DNA of 64,000 nucleotides from Neobacillus massiliamazoniensis (GCF_001048695.1 NZ_CVRB01000001.1:248001-312000); one strand, 5' to 3'. Positions 1-8,739 are shown, counted from the stretch's first letter. Translations and numbers: made by a program. Notes: generated by a model not told the origin, from the letters alone.

Positions 1-128
1 TCAGATAACTTGCCATACTCTCAACCTTCCTTTAATTGGTATCTATACTCCTAATATAACAAAAAATTAATAAGATTAGTTTAATTAATTGTTTAAATGG
101 AAATGATGTTATGGAGGTGATGCAGGGT

Positions 129-536
129 TTGACTAAGAAATTAGACTATGATGAAGTTAAAAGTTACATTGAATCAATCGGCTTGATGCTCCTATCAGAG
201 GATTATGTGAACGCTTTAACCCCTCTATCATGCCTATGTCACTGTGGTAATCACTTCACTATATCATTGAACAACATAAAAAAAGGAAGGCGATGTCCAA
301 AATGTTCAGCTCAAAGGCTATCTGAAAAGAATCGTTTATCGTTTGAAACCGTAAAAAACATATTTAGCAGTCAAGGTTATCTACTTTTTTCCGAATATAT
401 AAATAGTAGGAAAAAAGTAAAGTTCGTTTGCCCAAATGGACATATTGGGGAAATAACATTATCCAATTTTAAAAGGGGGTCTCGGTGTTATCAATGTTTA
501 AAAGAAATGAGGTTTTATTCAAAAAGAGAGAACTAA
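129..536 (+). CDS. Two-repeat zinc-ribbon protein
   Basis: A 135-residue protein built from two similar units of about 50 residues. Each unit has a helical lead (YIESIGLMLLSE in the first, IFSSQGYLLFSE in the second) followed by a CxC/CPNGH-type pair and a second knuckle (CPKC, CYQC), the pattern of tandem zinc ribbons. An ATG at 111 lies inside the Shine-Dalgarno stretch GGAGGTGAT, so the in-frame TTG at 129, about 8 bases after the purine core, is the better start. Similar ribbons often accompany homing or phage nucleases and probably bind nucleic acid. The next gene starts 85 bases downstream and also has N-terminal Cys pairs, so the two may work together. No enzyme motif is visible. Confidence 0.6.
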   Translation: MTKKLDYDEVKSYIESIGLMLLSEDYVNALTPLSCLCHCGNHFTISLNNIKKGRRCPKCSAQRLSEKNRLSFETVKNIFSSQGYLLFSEYINSRKKVKFVCPNGHIGEITLSNFKRGSRCYQCLKEMRFYSKREN

Positions 537-620
537 AAAATGTGAAAGAATCAATAAGCAGTAGAATTTGATGTCCGTTACAGGTATGCAATTCAAAATT
601 AAATAAAAAAGGTGATAGTA

Positions 621-2444
621 ATGATGATAACCCAAACAGTTGAGATAATATGGAACAATAGAAACAAACAACATTACCTATCAAAAAACTATATCTTTAC
701 AAAAATAGGAGATACATTTTCCGTATCAGTCTTTGATTTACCCAACAATTCTACTATAAATGTCAAAGCGAAGTGCGATTATTGCGGGGATGAAACCCCT
801 CCAGAGTTCACTTATGGAGATTATTATCGTCAGGCACTTTCTAGTCCCGTAAAAACTTATGCGTGTAATAAGCCTAAATGCAACTTCAAAAAACGATTTG
901 ATATGGCAAGCTACAGACAACAACGTGGCGAATTGAATGAAAAAAATCCATTTTATTTTCATTTTGAAGAAAATGTTATGAAGTTGCTGAAATCTTACTT
1001 AAATGAAAATGGAAATTTGCATCAAATGAAAAATAAGACTAAAGGCAACCGAATATTAAATATTTTCCAAAGACATCAAGAATTTGACATAATTGAAATG
1101 GCTATAAGACTTGGTTATGAAGAACAAGATTTGAGGAATAATCCTCTTCTTGGTTTGAGTAGAAAAGAAATGAACAGTGAACACCGACAGAACGAACAAT
1201 TTGAAGAGGTAAAAGCAGCCATTTTGGAATTCATGGAAGAACATAAACGATTTCCTACTTATGAAGAGGCATGTATGCTTAAAGGTATGAACACTGCTAA
1301 ACTAGATAAATTGGGCGGTATTCATGCTGTTCGTCAAAGGATGGGTATAAACGATTCTACGTATTTAATTGATGACCGAGGTTGGCCTAATAAGTCCAGT
1401 TATGAATGGATGGTTGCACAGTTTTTGATTCATAATAATGTTCCATATAAACGGGAGCAGAGGCCATTTATTAACAATGGTCATAGGAGTGATTTTACTT
1501 TTTATACAGAAGAAGGTCTCACTATCCATTTGGAATTATGGGGATATGATGAGACAAGCGGCGGTATTGTTGCTGAAGAATATGTTGAGAAAAAGGCTAG
1601 GAAGATGGAGTTGTATAAGGAACATGAAAAAGAAATCCAGTTAGTCTCATTGAAACGAAGCATGTTTGAACGAGCAACTTACGACCAAATCCAATCAGAA
1701 TTGAAACGAATTTTAGGACCGATTTTAAAAATGAAACTCAAAGAACTGGAACAAGAAGTCATGATCCCCCCAACCATGTTGAGTAATGAACAGTTACTCG
1801 AAGAATTCTTAAAATATTCAATAGACGGAAAAACTACTCCATTGTTCTGGGATTTAACTAATAATTTACGGGTAGCTATTTTGAAGCGCTTTAAAAGTTA
1901 TGAAGTTTTTTTAAAACAAAATAATTTCCAACCAAATAAAGAGTCTACCAATGTTCCTATCGAATACTTATTTGAGGCATGCGAAGCATGTATAAATGAA
2001 GACGGGTCATTATTGAATTTAAAAAGCTATTTAGAAAGAAATAAAAATCGATTCAAAGGATTTATAAGTAAAGCTAGAAATAATGGAGGATTTTTTAATG
2101 TCAAACTGAGTTTTTTCAGTAATTGTGTCGAAAAAGGAATTACCATCTTCGAAGATGATCAAATGTTTTTAATCGGAGTAGCGCAAAAAAAAATTACGAA
2201 TATCACACGGCAAAATGAAGAACAAAGATTGTTTGCCATTGATATTCTCGAAAAACTTGGAGTTGACTATCAAACAATTCATTTTAGGCATTTTAATTTG
2301 CGATTTACAGATGAGGAAGTTCGGGAGATTCGAAATTGTAAAAAGAAAGGTGTAACTTATGCAGAATTAACCAAAAAATTCAATGCGAGTAGCAGCACTA
2401 TTAAAGAAGTTCTCCATGGGCCTACATATTCTCATATTGTATAA
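621..2444 (+). CDS. Large nuclease-like protein with N-terminal Cys cluster and C-terminal HTH
   Basis: About 607 residues; GTG 612 is possible but the Shine-Dalgarno AAAAAAGGTG favours ATG 621. Order seen: a Cys cluster near residues 50-90 (CDYCGDE, then CNKPKC), a helical region, then at about 265-350 a block with an acidic residue in SSYEWMVAQFL, an Asp in SDFTFY, a Glu in LELWG and downstream lysines (KKARKMELYKE). This E...D...ExxG...K layout resembles small restriction/Vsr-fold nucleases used by homing endonucleases. The C-terminal 45 residues look like a helix-turn-helix (VTYAELTKKFNASSSTIKEVL). I infer a DNA-cutting or DNA-binding selfish or defence protein; the exact family is not recognised. 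Confidence 0.5.
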   Translation: MMITQTVEIIWNNRNKQHYLSKNYIFTKIGDTFSVSVFDLPNNSTINVKAKCDYCGDETPPEFTYGDYYRQALSSPVKTYACNKPKCNFKKRFDMASYRQQRGELNEKNPFYFHFEENVMKLLKSYLNENGNLHQMKNKTKGNRILNIFQRHQEFDIIEMAIRLGYEEQDLRNNPLLGLSRKEMNSEHRQNEQFEEVKAAILEFMEEHKRFPTYEEACMLKGMNTAKLDKLGGIHAVRQRMGINDSTYLIDDRGWPNKSSYEWMVAQFLIHNNVPYKREQRPFINNGHRSDFTFYTEEGLTIHLELWGYDETSGGIVAEEYVEKKARKMELYKEHEKEIQLVSLKRSMFERATYDQIQSELKRILGPILKMKLKELEQEVMIPPTMLSNEQLLEEFLKYSIDGKTTPLFWDLTNNLRVAILKRFKSYEVFLKQNNFQPNKESTNVPIEYLFEACEACINEDGSLLNLKSYLERNKNRFKGFISKARNNGGFFNVKLSFFSNCVEKGITIFEDDQMFLIGVAQKKITNITRQNEEQRLFAIDILEKLGVDYQTIHFRHFNLRFTDEEVREIRNCKKKGVTYAELTKKFNASSSTIKEVLHGPTYSHIV

Positions 2445-2644
2445 AACACTAAATAAATGTATTCATAATGTTTTACTTTCGCTTGAAAACGTATAATCCC
2501 CCGAGGTTTTCAATTATAAAAAAATTTTTAAAAACGAATTTGGTTGCATAAACTAACTGATTTTATAGAAACTGGGGGCCGTTCCGCTCGTGAGGGTTTT
2601 GAGATTTGGCGTTTATCTGTGCGTAACACCAGGCAAACGACGAT

Positions 2645-2676
2645 ATGAAATGCCCCATTTGTTCGTGATGGGGTAG
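2645..2676. repeat. GC-rich hairpin in the 2445-2716 gap
   Basis: A short inverted repeat (GCCCCAT / ATGGGGT) lies about 40 bases beyond the 3' end of the recombinase gene, which is read from the other strand. It may be a transcription end, but no clear T-run follows on either strand. I see no gene in the rest of 2445-2716. Confidence 0.3.
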
Positions 2677-2716
2677 CCCCACAAGCTGACCAGTAAAAAA
2701 TAAAAGCGAACTGTCA

Positions 2717-3328
2717 TCAGTTCGCCTGTTGCGTCTCATATTCTTTCACTAACTTATAGAACGTGGTCCGTTTCATATCCGCTCTTCTCATCGCCTCTGT
2801 TGCTGTAATCCGGTCTGCTTTCCATTCCTTATAAACAGTGATAAATGCATCTGTTATTTCAGCTTTAGGTCTACCAAACTGCACACCATTCTGCAAAGCA
2901 ACGTCAATTCCTTCTCGTTGGCGCTTCTTGATCCGCTCCCGTTCCTCTTCAGCTAACCACGATAGGATCTGTAGTACTAAGTCGGAGATAAACGTACCAA
3001 TACTGTCCTGATATTTCGAAGTATCCAGTAAGGGCATATCTAGAACCACGATATCTGCTTTAATACTTTTGGTAATATCGGTCCATTCGTTTAAAATTTC
3101 TTCCTTATTCCGGCCAAATCGATCTAAAGAGTGAATGTATAGAATGTCACCCGATCGTAAATGGTGCTTTAGCGATTGATACTGATCTCGATTGAAATCC
3201 GTTCCGCTCTGCTTATCGATAAATATATCTCTGTTGCTTATCCCTACTTCTTTCATTGACTGCAGCTGCCGTGCTTCGTTCTGATCCCGACTACTTACAC
3301 GAATGTATCCAAATTTCCTATTCTCCAT
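2717..3328 (-). CDS. Small serine recombinase (resolvase/invertase family)
   Basis: 203 residues. The N-terminal catalytic domain begins GYIRVSSRDQN with the nucleophile Ser in the usual place, and carries the LDRFGRN motif (about residues 69-75) and a long E-helix with EEERERIKKRQREG. The C-terminal 45 residues form a Hin-like helix-turn-helix (ITATEAMRRADMKRTTFYKLV). Length and order match Tn3/Hin-type resolvases. Start ATG 3328 follows GAGGTGAACG. It would cut and rejoin DNA at a res-like site, and the upstream AT-rich region with palindromes (3370-3440) is a plausible site. No transposase partner is present, so it is either a plasmid/phage resolvase or an orphan. Confidence 0.9.
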   Translation of the reverse strand: MENRKFGYIRVSSRDQNEARQLQSMKEVGISNRDIFIDKQSGTDFNRDQYQSLKHHLRSGDILYIHSLDRFGRNKEEILNEWTDITKSIKADIVVLDMPLLDTSKYQDSIGTFISDLVLQILSWLAEEERERIKKRQREGIDVALQNGVQFGRPKAEITDAFITVYKEWKADRITATEAMRRADMKRTTFYKLVKEYETQQAN

Positions 3329-3369
3329 TTTACGTTCACCTCTCGATACCTGTATATATTTTCCTTTAG

Positions 3370-3440
3370 TATAGCGGATGTGTTCGTAAATGTATATATA
3401 ATAAACGAATATTCGTAAATTTACTTTTAGTCTTTTGCGA
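3370..3440. promoter_or_regulatory. Candidate resolvase binding region
   Basis: Upstream of the recombinase gene is an AT-rich stretch with the perfect 12-bp palindrome ACGAATATTCGT near 3402 and repeated TTCGTAAAT words on both sides. Serine resolvases usually bind several inverted subsites just upstream of their own gene. The position fits, but subsite boundaries cannot be fixed by eye. The rest of 3441-3656 holds no gene that I can see. Confidence 0.35.
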
Positions 3441-3656
3441 ACATGTTAAAAAACGGTAGAATGCGAGTTTGACGGCTGTTTCAAAAGCGTTCGTATTTGT
3501 ATACTTTAACAAACACTGTCTAGATATTTCTTCTGGTAACGAAAAATAAAAAATTAATATTTTAATGAACAAAAAAATATATATTAAATAAAACTATATT
3601 TGATTGTGTAAGGAAGTTAGAACTTTAAAATGTATTAAACAAAAGAGGGGAATCAA

Positions 3657-3740
3657 ATGCAAAGGAAAATTTTACTTTTTTTATTGGGCTTTGCAATTGT
3701 TTTAGTAATAAATTTAATATTTCTCTATTTTTCAAAATAA
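3657..3740 (+). CDS. Single-pass membrane microprotein, 27 aa
   Basis: A short reading frame preceded by AAAGAGGGGAATCAA, a good Shine-Dalgarno at proper spacing. The product starts MQRKILLFLLG, is almost entirely hydrophobic and ends FSK, so it would be one membrane helix with a short basic N-terminus. No family is recognised. It lies just upstream of the frameshifted CxxC gene and its membrane partner and could belong to the same small locus. Confidence 0.4.
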   Translation: MQRKILLFLLGFAIVLVINLIFLYFSK

Positions 3741-3812
3741 AACAGTTGATTTCTAACTTTTTTATTATTACCTTTATATTGTATCAAAGTAAATTAGTGG
3801 GGGGAGTATAGT

Positions 3813-4080
3813 ATGGCATTAACAGCTGACCAACAAAACCAACTGTTAATTAAACTAAATTCTGTGTGGAAAAATAGATCATGTCTAATGTGTGGGGAAA
3901 AAAATTGGGCATTATCAAATAGTATATTTGAAATGAGGGAATTCCATGGCGGTGATATAATTATCGGCAGCGGAAGTATTTTTCCTGTAAGTTTCTTGTA
4001 GTAATTGCGGAAATACTCATTTTGTAAATCCTCTAATACTTGGCATAATTGATAATTCAAAAGATAAAGTTGGGGTTTAA
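3813..4080 (+). pseudogene. Frameshifted small CxxC zinc-ribbon protein
   Basis: The first 62 codons give a protein with CLMCGEKNW near residue 24. The frame then breaks near 3997, and a second frame supplies CSNCGNTHFVNPLILGI up to a stop at 4078-4080. The two halves join into one CxxC...CxxC ribbon of about 89 residues if one base is removed near 3995-4000. I therefore read it as one gene with a +1 frameshift, by mutation or sequencing error. The next gene starts 5 bases after the restored stop, which supports a two-gene operon. The Shine-Dalgarno is GGGGGG upstream of ATG 3813. Confidence 0.6.
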
Positions 4081-4084
4081 GAAA

Positions 4085-4492
4085 ATGAGTGAAGAAATAA
4101 CATTTAATCAAGAATACATATCATATAAACCAAAAAAACAAAAAGTTTTTCCTGTCCAAGAGCAAGATTGGAAGAAAATTAAGGACATGATTTCAAGATG
4201 CGAAAAATCAGAAAGAAGATCATACAAAGATATAAGTCTTGTGTTATTGGGTGGTAGTATTTCTGCAATTCTTTCCTTGGTGGCCTTATATAATATTACG
4301 AACGTAGCTAGTTGGATAATGAATTCTAATTGGATAATATTAATTTGTTCATTATTAATAGGGATTGGTTTTTTTTATTTAGATAAACAACAAAATGAAT
4401 TGCAGACTTTGGATATTAAACAAATAACTGAAGAGATGAATTACATCGAACAAAAATATGACCTTACTGATAAAGATCAGGATGCATCATAA
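4085..4492 (+). CDS. Two-helix membrane protein of unknown function
   Basis: 135 residues. A soluble N-terminal half is rich in Lys and Glu; two hydrophobic segments (about residues 50-70 and 80-97) are separated by a short loop; a charged C-terminal coiled-coil-like tail follows. I chose ATG 4085 because it sits just after the stop of the frameshifted ribbon gene; an upstream in-frame ATG at 4049 lies inside that gene. The family is not recognised. The pairing of a zinc-ribbon protein and a small membrane protein suggests a linked pair, but there is no direct evidence of role. Confidence 0.55.
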   Translation: MSEEITFNQEYISYKPKKQKVFPVQEQDWKKIKDMISRCEKSERRSYKDISLVLLGGSISAILSLVALYNITNVASWIMNSNWIILICSLLIGIGFFYLDKQQNELQTLDIKQITEEMNYIEQKYDLTDKDQDAS

Positions 4493-4525
4493 ATTACCGA
4501 GTTAATGAGACGAATTACTAAATTT

Positions 4526-4547
4526 GGCCCTTTTAAGGCCTTTTTTT
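4526..4547 (+). terminator. Intrinsic terminator after the membrane-protein gene
   Basis: GGCC CTTTTAA GGCC followed by seven T, 33 bases after the stop at 4492. Confidence 0.65.
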
Positions 4548-5486
4548 GTGTGTCTATGTTATTATTGAGTTTAAAATATCTAAATGGTAAACTTACCAAA
4601 TTTCTGCGAATACGAGCTAAGTTTAGTTTGAACTCTAATGATTCGGCATAATATTTACACGAACATTTTCTATAATAAAGGGCGATCAAACATTTTACTT
4701 ATGTCATTTCTTTAGCACAATAAAGTGTTCTAAATCTACCAAAATCTAGTATTACCAACATTTTATCACACTAAAGCAAATAAAGGTGCCCCCTCGAAGT
4801 TTTGACGATTAGTGACTGTTCCAAATGTCATAACGTCAAGTATACTAACCTTACAATTTCGTTTATAATTACTTCCAAATACCCTGGTACATCTAGATTG
4901 TCGAACAGGTCAGCCGTTGACCCCGAGGTTTTCAGAACGGTCATTTTCGGTCTTGCTGTACCAGGCGTATTTCGTTAAAACTAATCCAAGTCGTCCATTA
5001 AACGTAATTAAACCCTATTCTGCCTTATTCAAACGACCATACAAACGCCTCTCACGGATTCCGTACCGTGATATCTACGTTCACAGACACGTCAATGGTT
5101 ACTTCGATTAACTTTGCTAAATCCTTTGTTGTAACGTATTCATCGGTTACACTACAGTCTGTCCAATAACGTAATTATCGTATTTGTTGTGTTAAGGTAA
5201 AACGTATAATCGTTTAAGCGTAATAAACCTCGCTAACGCTCAGTTGAATCCTGCTTAGTGCAGTCTTCACATAACGTACACCGTTTGTATTGTTAGATGT
5301 TACTGAAGCTGATAAGCTTTGGTACATCACCTACGCCTTTAGGTGGAGGTTTATTTACGTTTTCACTTTTTTTAATTAATCTCTGCTAGAATAATAAATA
5401 CGTACTGTCTAAGATAAAGAAGTAATTTTGACATCAAAGCGCCTTAAACCGTTGTGACTCTAAGCGTCAAGGTACTTTTTCATAGT
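4548..5486. other. Long stretch without an intact gene
   Basis: No reading frame here is convincing. The minus strand has short stretches that look like decayed coding sequence (for example a Cys-rich LCEDCTKQ near 5240-5270 and an LAKLIEVT stretch near 5115), broken by many stops. I read it as eroded prophage or plasmid DNA rather than a regulatory region. Confidence 0.4.
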
Positions 5487-5540
5487 GTCAAAAAGGACAC
5501 CTATTTCGCCATTTTACTGTCAAAAAAGACACCCATTTCT
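5487..5540. repeat. Two direct repeats, each a small hairpin
   Basis: Two copies of a 22-bp word (TGTCAAAAARGACACC plus YATTTC), about 35 bp apart, each with GTGTC/GACAC-type inverted ends in the first copy. They lie directly beyond the 3' end of the winged-helix gene at 5540-6328. Iteron-like or operator-like sites for that protein are possible. Confidence 0.4.
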
Positions 5541-6328
5541 TATTTACAATAAGACGTTGAAGAGAACAATCCACGTAAGGTATCGTCTGGGTATCCCTTC
5601 TTACGATAGAACACGTAAGGATTCATAGTAAAAATACGGTCACGTTTGTCATCCTGGCGAATTGTTTCGGCAACAACGCCTATTTTTCGTAGTTTTTCCA
5701 ACAGTTTGGACGTTTTCTTTTCGTCCATTCCGACCAGTAACGCTATCTGAGTTTTATTCAGGAACTGAATGTCCTCCGGCTCTGTAAACGGATCAACGCA
5801 AATCATATTAGTGTCGTAATGGACGTAAGGTAACAGCTTGTAAAGAAACCCAAGTTCTGATGCTGTTAACTTACCTATTAATTGTTTAAGCGGTGTGAAA
5901 AATAACTTGATTACTCGATTATGCTGCGGTTGTTGACGGAAATGAAAATAGGGATTCACGTAGAATTCCCCATTTTTTTCAGTGATAATTCCGTAGTTAA
6001 GCATTACCTTCCAGAACCTTATGAAAGTGGATTCCGACATTCCAACCGCTTTTGGCATTTCTTTTCTAGCAAGTTTTAACTTACCTGTTCCATACTCCAT
6101 GTAACATTGAAGAATCAATAGGTAACCGCAATGAACGGTTGAGATGTTGGAAATAATGAATTTGGTGGTATCCATGTCTGCAAACGAGAAATGGCGATTG
6201 TCTTGAGAAATATATTGTTTATATGCATCATCAGATGTCTTTGCTCTTATATAGTGTTTATCTGAATCGAATGTCCGTAAAATTTCACCAGTAACAGGAT
6301 GGTATTGAACAATATTACTATTAATCAT
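5540..6328 (-). CDS. Winged-helix phage/plasmid protein, replication-initiator-like
   Basis: 262 residues. The N-terminus HPVTGEILRTFDSDKH and two winged-helix-like parts (about residues 65-130 with KEMPKAVGMSESTFIRFWKVML, and 180-235 with KTQIALLVGMDEKKTSKLLEKL) resemble Firmicute phage or plasmid replication and MarR-like DNA-binding proteins. The repeated phrase F/YxxNPYxFxR after each wing supports an internal duplication. Start ATG 6328 follows GGAGGAAGA. The two 22-bp repeats at its 3' side may be its sites. A specific family cannot be named with certainty. Confidence 0.5.
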   Translation of the reverse strand: MINSNIVQYHPVTGEILRTFDSDKHYIRAKTSDDAYKQYISQDNRHFSFADMDTTKFIISNISTVHCGYLLILQCYMEYGTGKLKLARKEMPKAVGMSESTFIRFWKVMLNYGIITEKNGEFYVNPYFHFRQQPQHNRVIKLFFTPLKQLIGKLTASELGFLYKLLPYVHYDTNMICVDPFTEPEDIQFLNKTQIALLVGMDEKKTSKLLEKLRKIGVVAETIRQDDKRDRIFTMNPYVFYRKKGYPDDTLRGLFSSTSYCK

Positions 6329-6437
6329 TTAAATCTTCCTCCAGTTAATTTTAGTATTTTGTTGAAACAAAAAAAGGAGGCCCTCAGTTTCTTTAAAATA
6401 ATAAAAACAGAGAAACCATCCTATAAAGCTAACAATA

Positions 6438-7118
6438 TTATTCAATTATCCTATCGATAATTATCTCTATAGGCGGATTATTCTTAGCATCTTCTTTATC
6501 AAAAATTCCTTTTGCTCGTTCCTGGTACGTTTGCTGTGTCTCAATATCATCCAATTGACTTAAACGGTAAGTAATTGTTTTAACTCCTAAATACTCTGCA
6601 ATTTCCTTATTACTCCATCCAATATCACGAAGAAATATTGCTTCTAAAACTTTCATGTAGGATAATTTCCTCCAATTCGTCCCATCCTCCATCTTATCCA
6701 ACTGATTGTCTACATCGGTTCCTGGTAGAAGGTGATTTGGATTACAACAGGCTGAGTTACGACATATTTTATGCCTAATGACTTGACCTTCGGGTATTAA
6801 ACCCATCGTAAATTGGTAAGCAAGGCGATGCGCTTTTTCCATTTTTCCGTTAAACCAAAACCTACCATATCCATATCGATCCTTTGTGCCAAGCCATTCC
6901 CAACAAGCGTTTTCACCACCACTAGTATCTACTTTTGACCAAAATCGTTCTTGATCTGCAAGTTCCCACTTAACGACTTCCTTAAGTATCTTCTTGATGT
7001 AACCCACAGATACACCGAAATCCTCCGCTAACTGCTTTTGCGAACATTGTTCAGTGGCATATCGATTTTGTACCTTTTGAATTTCCTTTTTGGGTAATTC
7101 TTTTCGTCTATTTCTCAT
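6438..7118 (-). CDS. HNH endonuclease with flanking HTH segments
   Basis: 226 residues from ATG 7118, preferred over GTG 7175 because GGGGGAA lies just upstream. The middle has the HNH_3 pattern: CWEWLGTKDRYGYGRF, then AHRLAY, VIRHKICRN, CCNPNHLLPGT and DN. An N-terminal helix-turn-helix (SQKQLAEDFGVSVGYIKKIL) and a C-terminal one (WSNKEIAEYLGVKTITY) flank the nuclease. This is the layout of phage-borne free-standing homing endonucleases. It lies between antirepressor and replication-like genes, as such parasites do. Confidence 0.85.
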   Translation of the reverse strand: MRNRRKELPKKEIQKVQNRYATEQCSQKQLAEDFGVSVGYIKKILKEVVKWELADQERFWSKVDTSGGENACWEWLGTKDRYGYGRFWFNGKMEKAHRLAYQFTMGLIPEGQVIRHKICRNSACCNPNHLLPGTDVDNQLDKMEDGTNWRKLSYMKVLEAIFLRDIGWSNKEIAEYLGVKTITYRLSQLDDIETQQTYQERAKGIFDKEDAKNNPPIEIIIDRIIE

Positions 7119-7179
7119 TTTCATTTCCCCCAACCTGTGATTTTGTTCCAATATCTTTTTCGTCTGACTGTCCACAATT

Positions 7180-7629
7180 CTATTTCACATTCTTTAATTC
7201 TCTTATAAGACCAATCAAATATTCTGGGTCATCTAAAGTTTTAGCTAAAACATAATCAGTCGTGTATGCACCATGTTTCCGAATCGACGGTAGCACTTCA
7301 TGAGTGATCCAACGTTTGAAGTTTCTTATGGAATTCACTCTTTCTTGAAATTGCTCTTCGGTCATTGTCTTTTTCTTCTGTGGTTGCATATGGAATAATA
7401 ACGAATAAAGGCCCGTTTCGTTCACAACGGTAAAATTTTGTTTTCCTTTCGAAGTGTAAAAAGGTGACACACCCTTTTCATCTTCATCTAAACGTGAAAT
7501 TGAACGCCTGTAATTTGAATCTCCAAACACCTCACAAACATTTTTAGCCACGAACCAAGGCTCACCATCAATACCTACCGTTCTTACTTCATCCATTCCA
7601 AAGTTAAATGTCATCACTTCGTTTGCCAT
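7180..7629 (-). CDS. BRO-N domain antirepressor, short form
   Basis: 149 residues from ATG 7629, which follows GGAGGAAATTAAT; the ATG 15 bases upstream lies within the ribosome site. It matches the BRO-N/antirepressor N-terminal domain: TFNFGMDEVRTVGIDGEPWFVAKNVCEVF, NETGLYSLLF and RWITHEVLPSIRKHGAYTT. The usual C-terminal KilA-type domain is missing, and the protein stops about 30 residues after BRO-N, so it may be a truncated or natural short form. In phages these proteins counter the lysogenic repressor. Confidence 0.85.
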   Translation of the reverse strand: MANEVMTFNFGMDEVRTVGIDGEPWFVAKNVCEVFGDSNYRRSISRLDEDEKGVSPFYTSKGKQNFTVVNETGLYSLLFHMQPQKKKTMTEEQFQERVNSIRNFKRWITHEVLPSIRKHGAYTTDYVLAKTLDDPEYLIGLIRELKNVK

Positions 7630-7659
7630 ATTAATTTCCTCCATAATGTTTTTGTACTA

Positions 7660-7818
7660 TCATTCAGCCGTTTTCCATTTTTCATTTTGTTTGTTTTGAA
7701 TCTTTTCGACCATCCAATTCTCAAAAGCGATATCGATATCCTTTTTGTCCATTTCGCTTATCTTCAAATTTTCCTTTACTGCCTGAAGACGTTTCTCTAA
7801 TCTATCTATTGTGTCCAT
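7660..7818 (-). CDS. Small charged phage-type protein, 52 aa
   Basis: Reading frame of 52 codons starting MDTIDRLEKRLQAVKE, with GGAGGAAAACAG just upstream of ATG 7818. It is highly charged and probably helical, and is placed between the BRO-N gene and the Cro-like gene on the same strand. Small helical proteins at this place are common in Bacillus prophages. No family is recognised. Confidence 0.55.
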   Translation of the reverse strand: MDTIDRLEKRLQAVKENLKISEMDKKDIDIAFENWMVEKIQNKQNEKWKTAE

Positions 7819-7845
7819 CTGTTTTCCTCCATTTCTTGAATCGTC

Positions 7846-8067
7846 CTATTCTGATAACTTGGTCTGTAGATATTGAATATCGCTTAAAATCGTATCCGTA
7901 ATTCCAACAGCTCGTTTGAACTTCTTTGCAAAATCGGCTGTAATCGGTTTTGTTCCTTGTTCAACCGCTGATACCAAACTGACGCTAACTCCCATCCGCT
8001 TCGCTAATTCGCCCTGCGTAAGATCCAGGAACGCTTTGACGACTTTAATCGTTACAGCTGTAACCAT
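7846..8067 (-). CDS. Cro/CI-type helix-turn-helix regulator
   Basis: 73 residues, one XRE-family domain: LTQGELAKRMGVSVSLVSAVEQGTKPIT is the helix-turn-helix. Start ATG 8067 has AGGAGGTGAGAAGAAAGG upstream. Its length fits a Cro-like repressor of a lysogeny module, which agrees with the antirepressor genes beside it. It begins the small minus-strand run 8067 to 6438. Confidence 0.8.
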   Translation of the reverse strand: MVTAVTIKVVKAFLDLTQGELAKRMGVSVSLVSAVEQGTKPITADFAKKFKRAVGITDTILSDIQYLQTKLSE

Positions 8068-8132
8068 CCTTTCTTCTCACCTCCTATATCGTTTCTACAT
8101 AAATAACAGTTAGGACCAAATCGATTTGCGTA

Positions 8133-8192
8133 TCACTTTTTTATAAATTTTTTTGAATTCTTTAAGTTATTGATCGTTTTAGCTTTAACCAT
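8133..8192 (-). CDS. Possible 19-aa basic peptide
   Basis: A 19-codon frame (MVKAKTINNLKNSKKFIKK) with a good site AAGGTGGTGAGAAGA before the ATG. The same ribosome-site layout precedes the Cro-like gene, so it could be a duplicated start region rather than a real gene. Confidence 0.25.
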   Translation of the reverse strand: MVKAKTINNLKNSKKFIKK

Positions 8193-8407
8193 TCTTCTCA
8201 CCACCTTAACTAGTCTCAAAGTAATAGTCCGGAGATGGTACCTCGTTGTAACGCACGAATAAAAAATTTTTTCAAAAAAAAAACGCAACCTTAACGATTG
8301 CTAAATTGAATAAATAGATAAATTATTATGCACTTATTACAGGATATTAAGGCTATATACATTGAAAGAAAAACAATTACAAAGTTAATTATCTCCACCA
8401 ACGCTAG

Positions 8408-8722
8408 TTACGCTTCTTTGTAATTTGATGGTAACTTCGGCTGCGCAGCTTTGTACGCTTTTTCAACTTCAATGAAGTATTGATGTGCTTGCTTGCCTCG
8501 GACAGTACGCTGGATCATTGAAATTTCTTTCGCCATATCCAGTTTCATGTGGTGATCTAGCTGCGTCTAAGTACGTGCTCTTTTTTGAGCATCTACTTTT
8601 TCCAAGACAGGAATAAAGTCTTCTCCTTCAGTAAAACCATATCCAACCATTCTATTGAACCAAGTATCGTACCTAGTACCGACTTCCAAAAATCCGTGCA
8701 ACTCACGTCCACTACGGTGTGT
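8408..8722 (-). pseudogene. AntA/AntB antirepressor remnant
   Basis: Reading leftward from about 8720, the frame gives SGRELHGFLEVGTRYDTWFNRM and GYGFTEGEDFIPVLEK, the AntA antirepressor signature. An in-frame TAG at 8567-8569 interrupts it. The same frame then continues with LDHHMKLDMAKEISMIQRT and KQAHQYFIEVEKAY to TAA at 8408, the normal end of an AntA domain. The N-terminal 10 or so residues are missing where it abuts an oppositely oriented antirepressor fragment. It is both truncated and stop-interrupted, so probably dead. Confidence 0.8.
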
Positions 8723-8739
8723 CGCCTTGGTTATTAGTT

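Noticed and set aside
3441..3500. LexA box at GCGAACATGTT near 3436
   Set aside because: The right half does not match GTTCG; only one half-site is present.
4917..5111. 64-codon plus-strand frame as a gene
   Set aside because: No ribosome site, odd residue make-up and no neighbours; it lies in eroded DNA.
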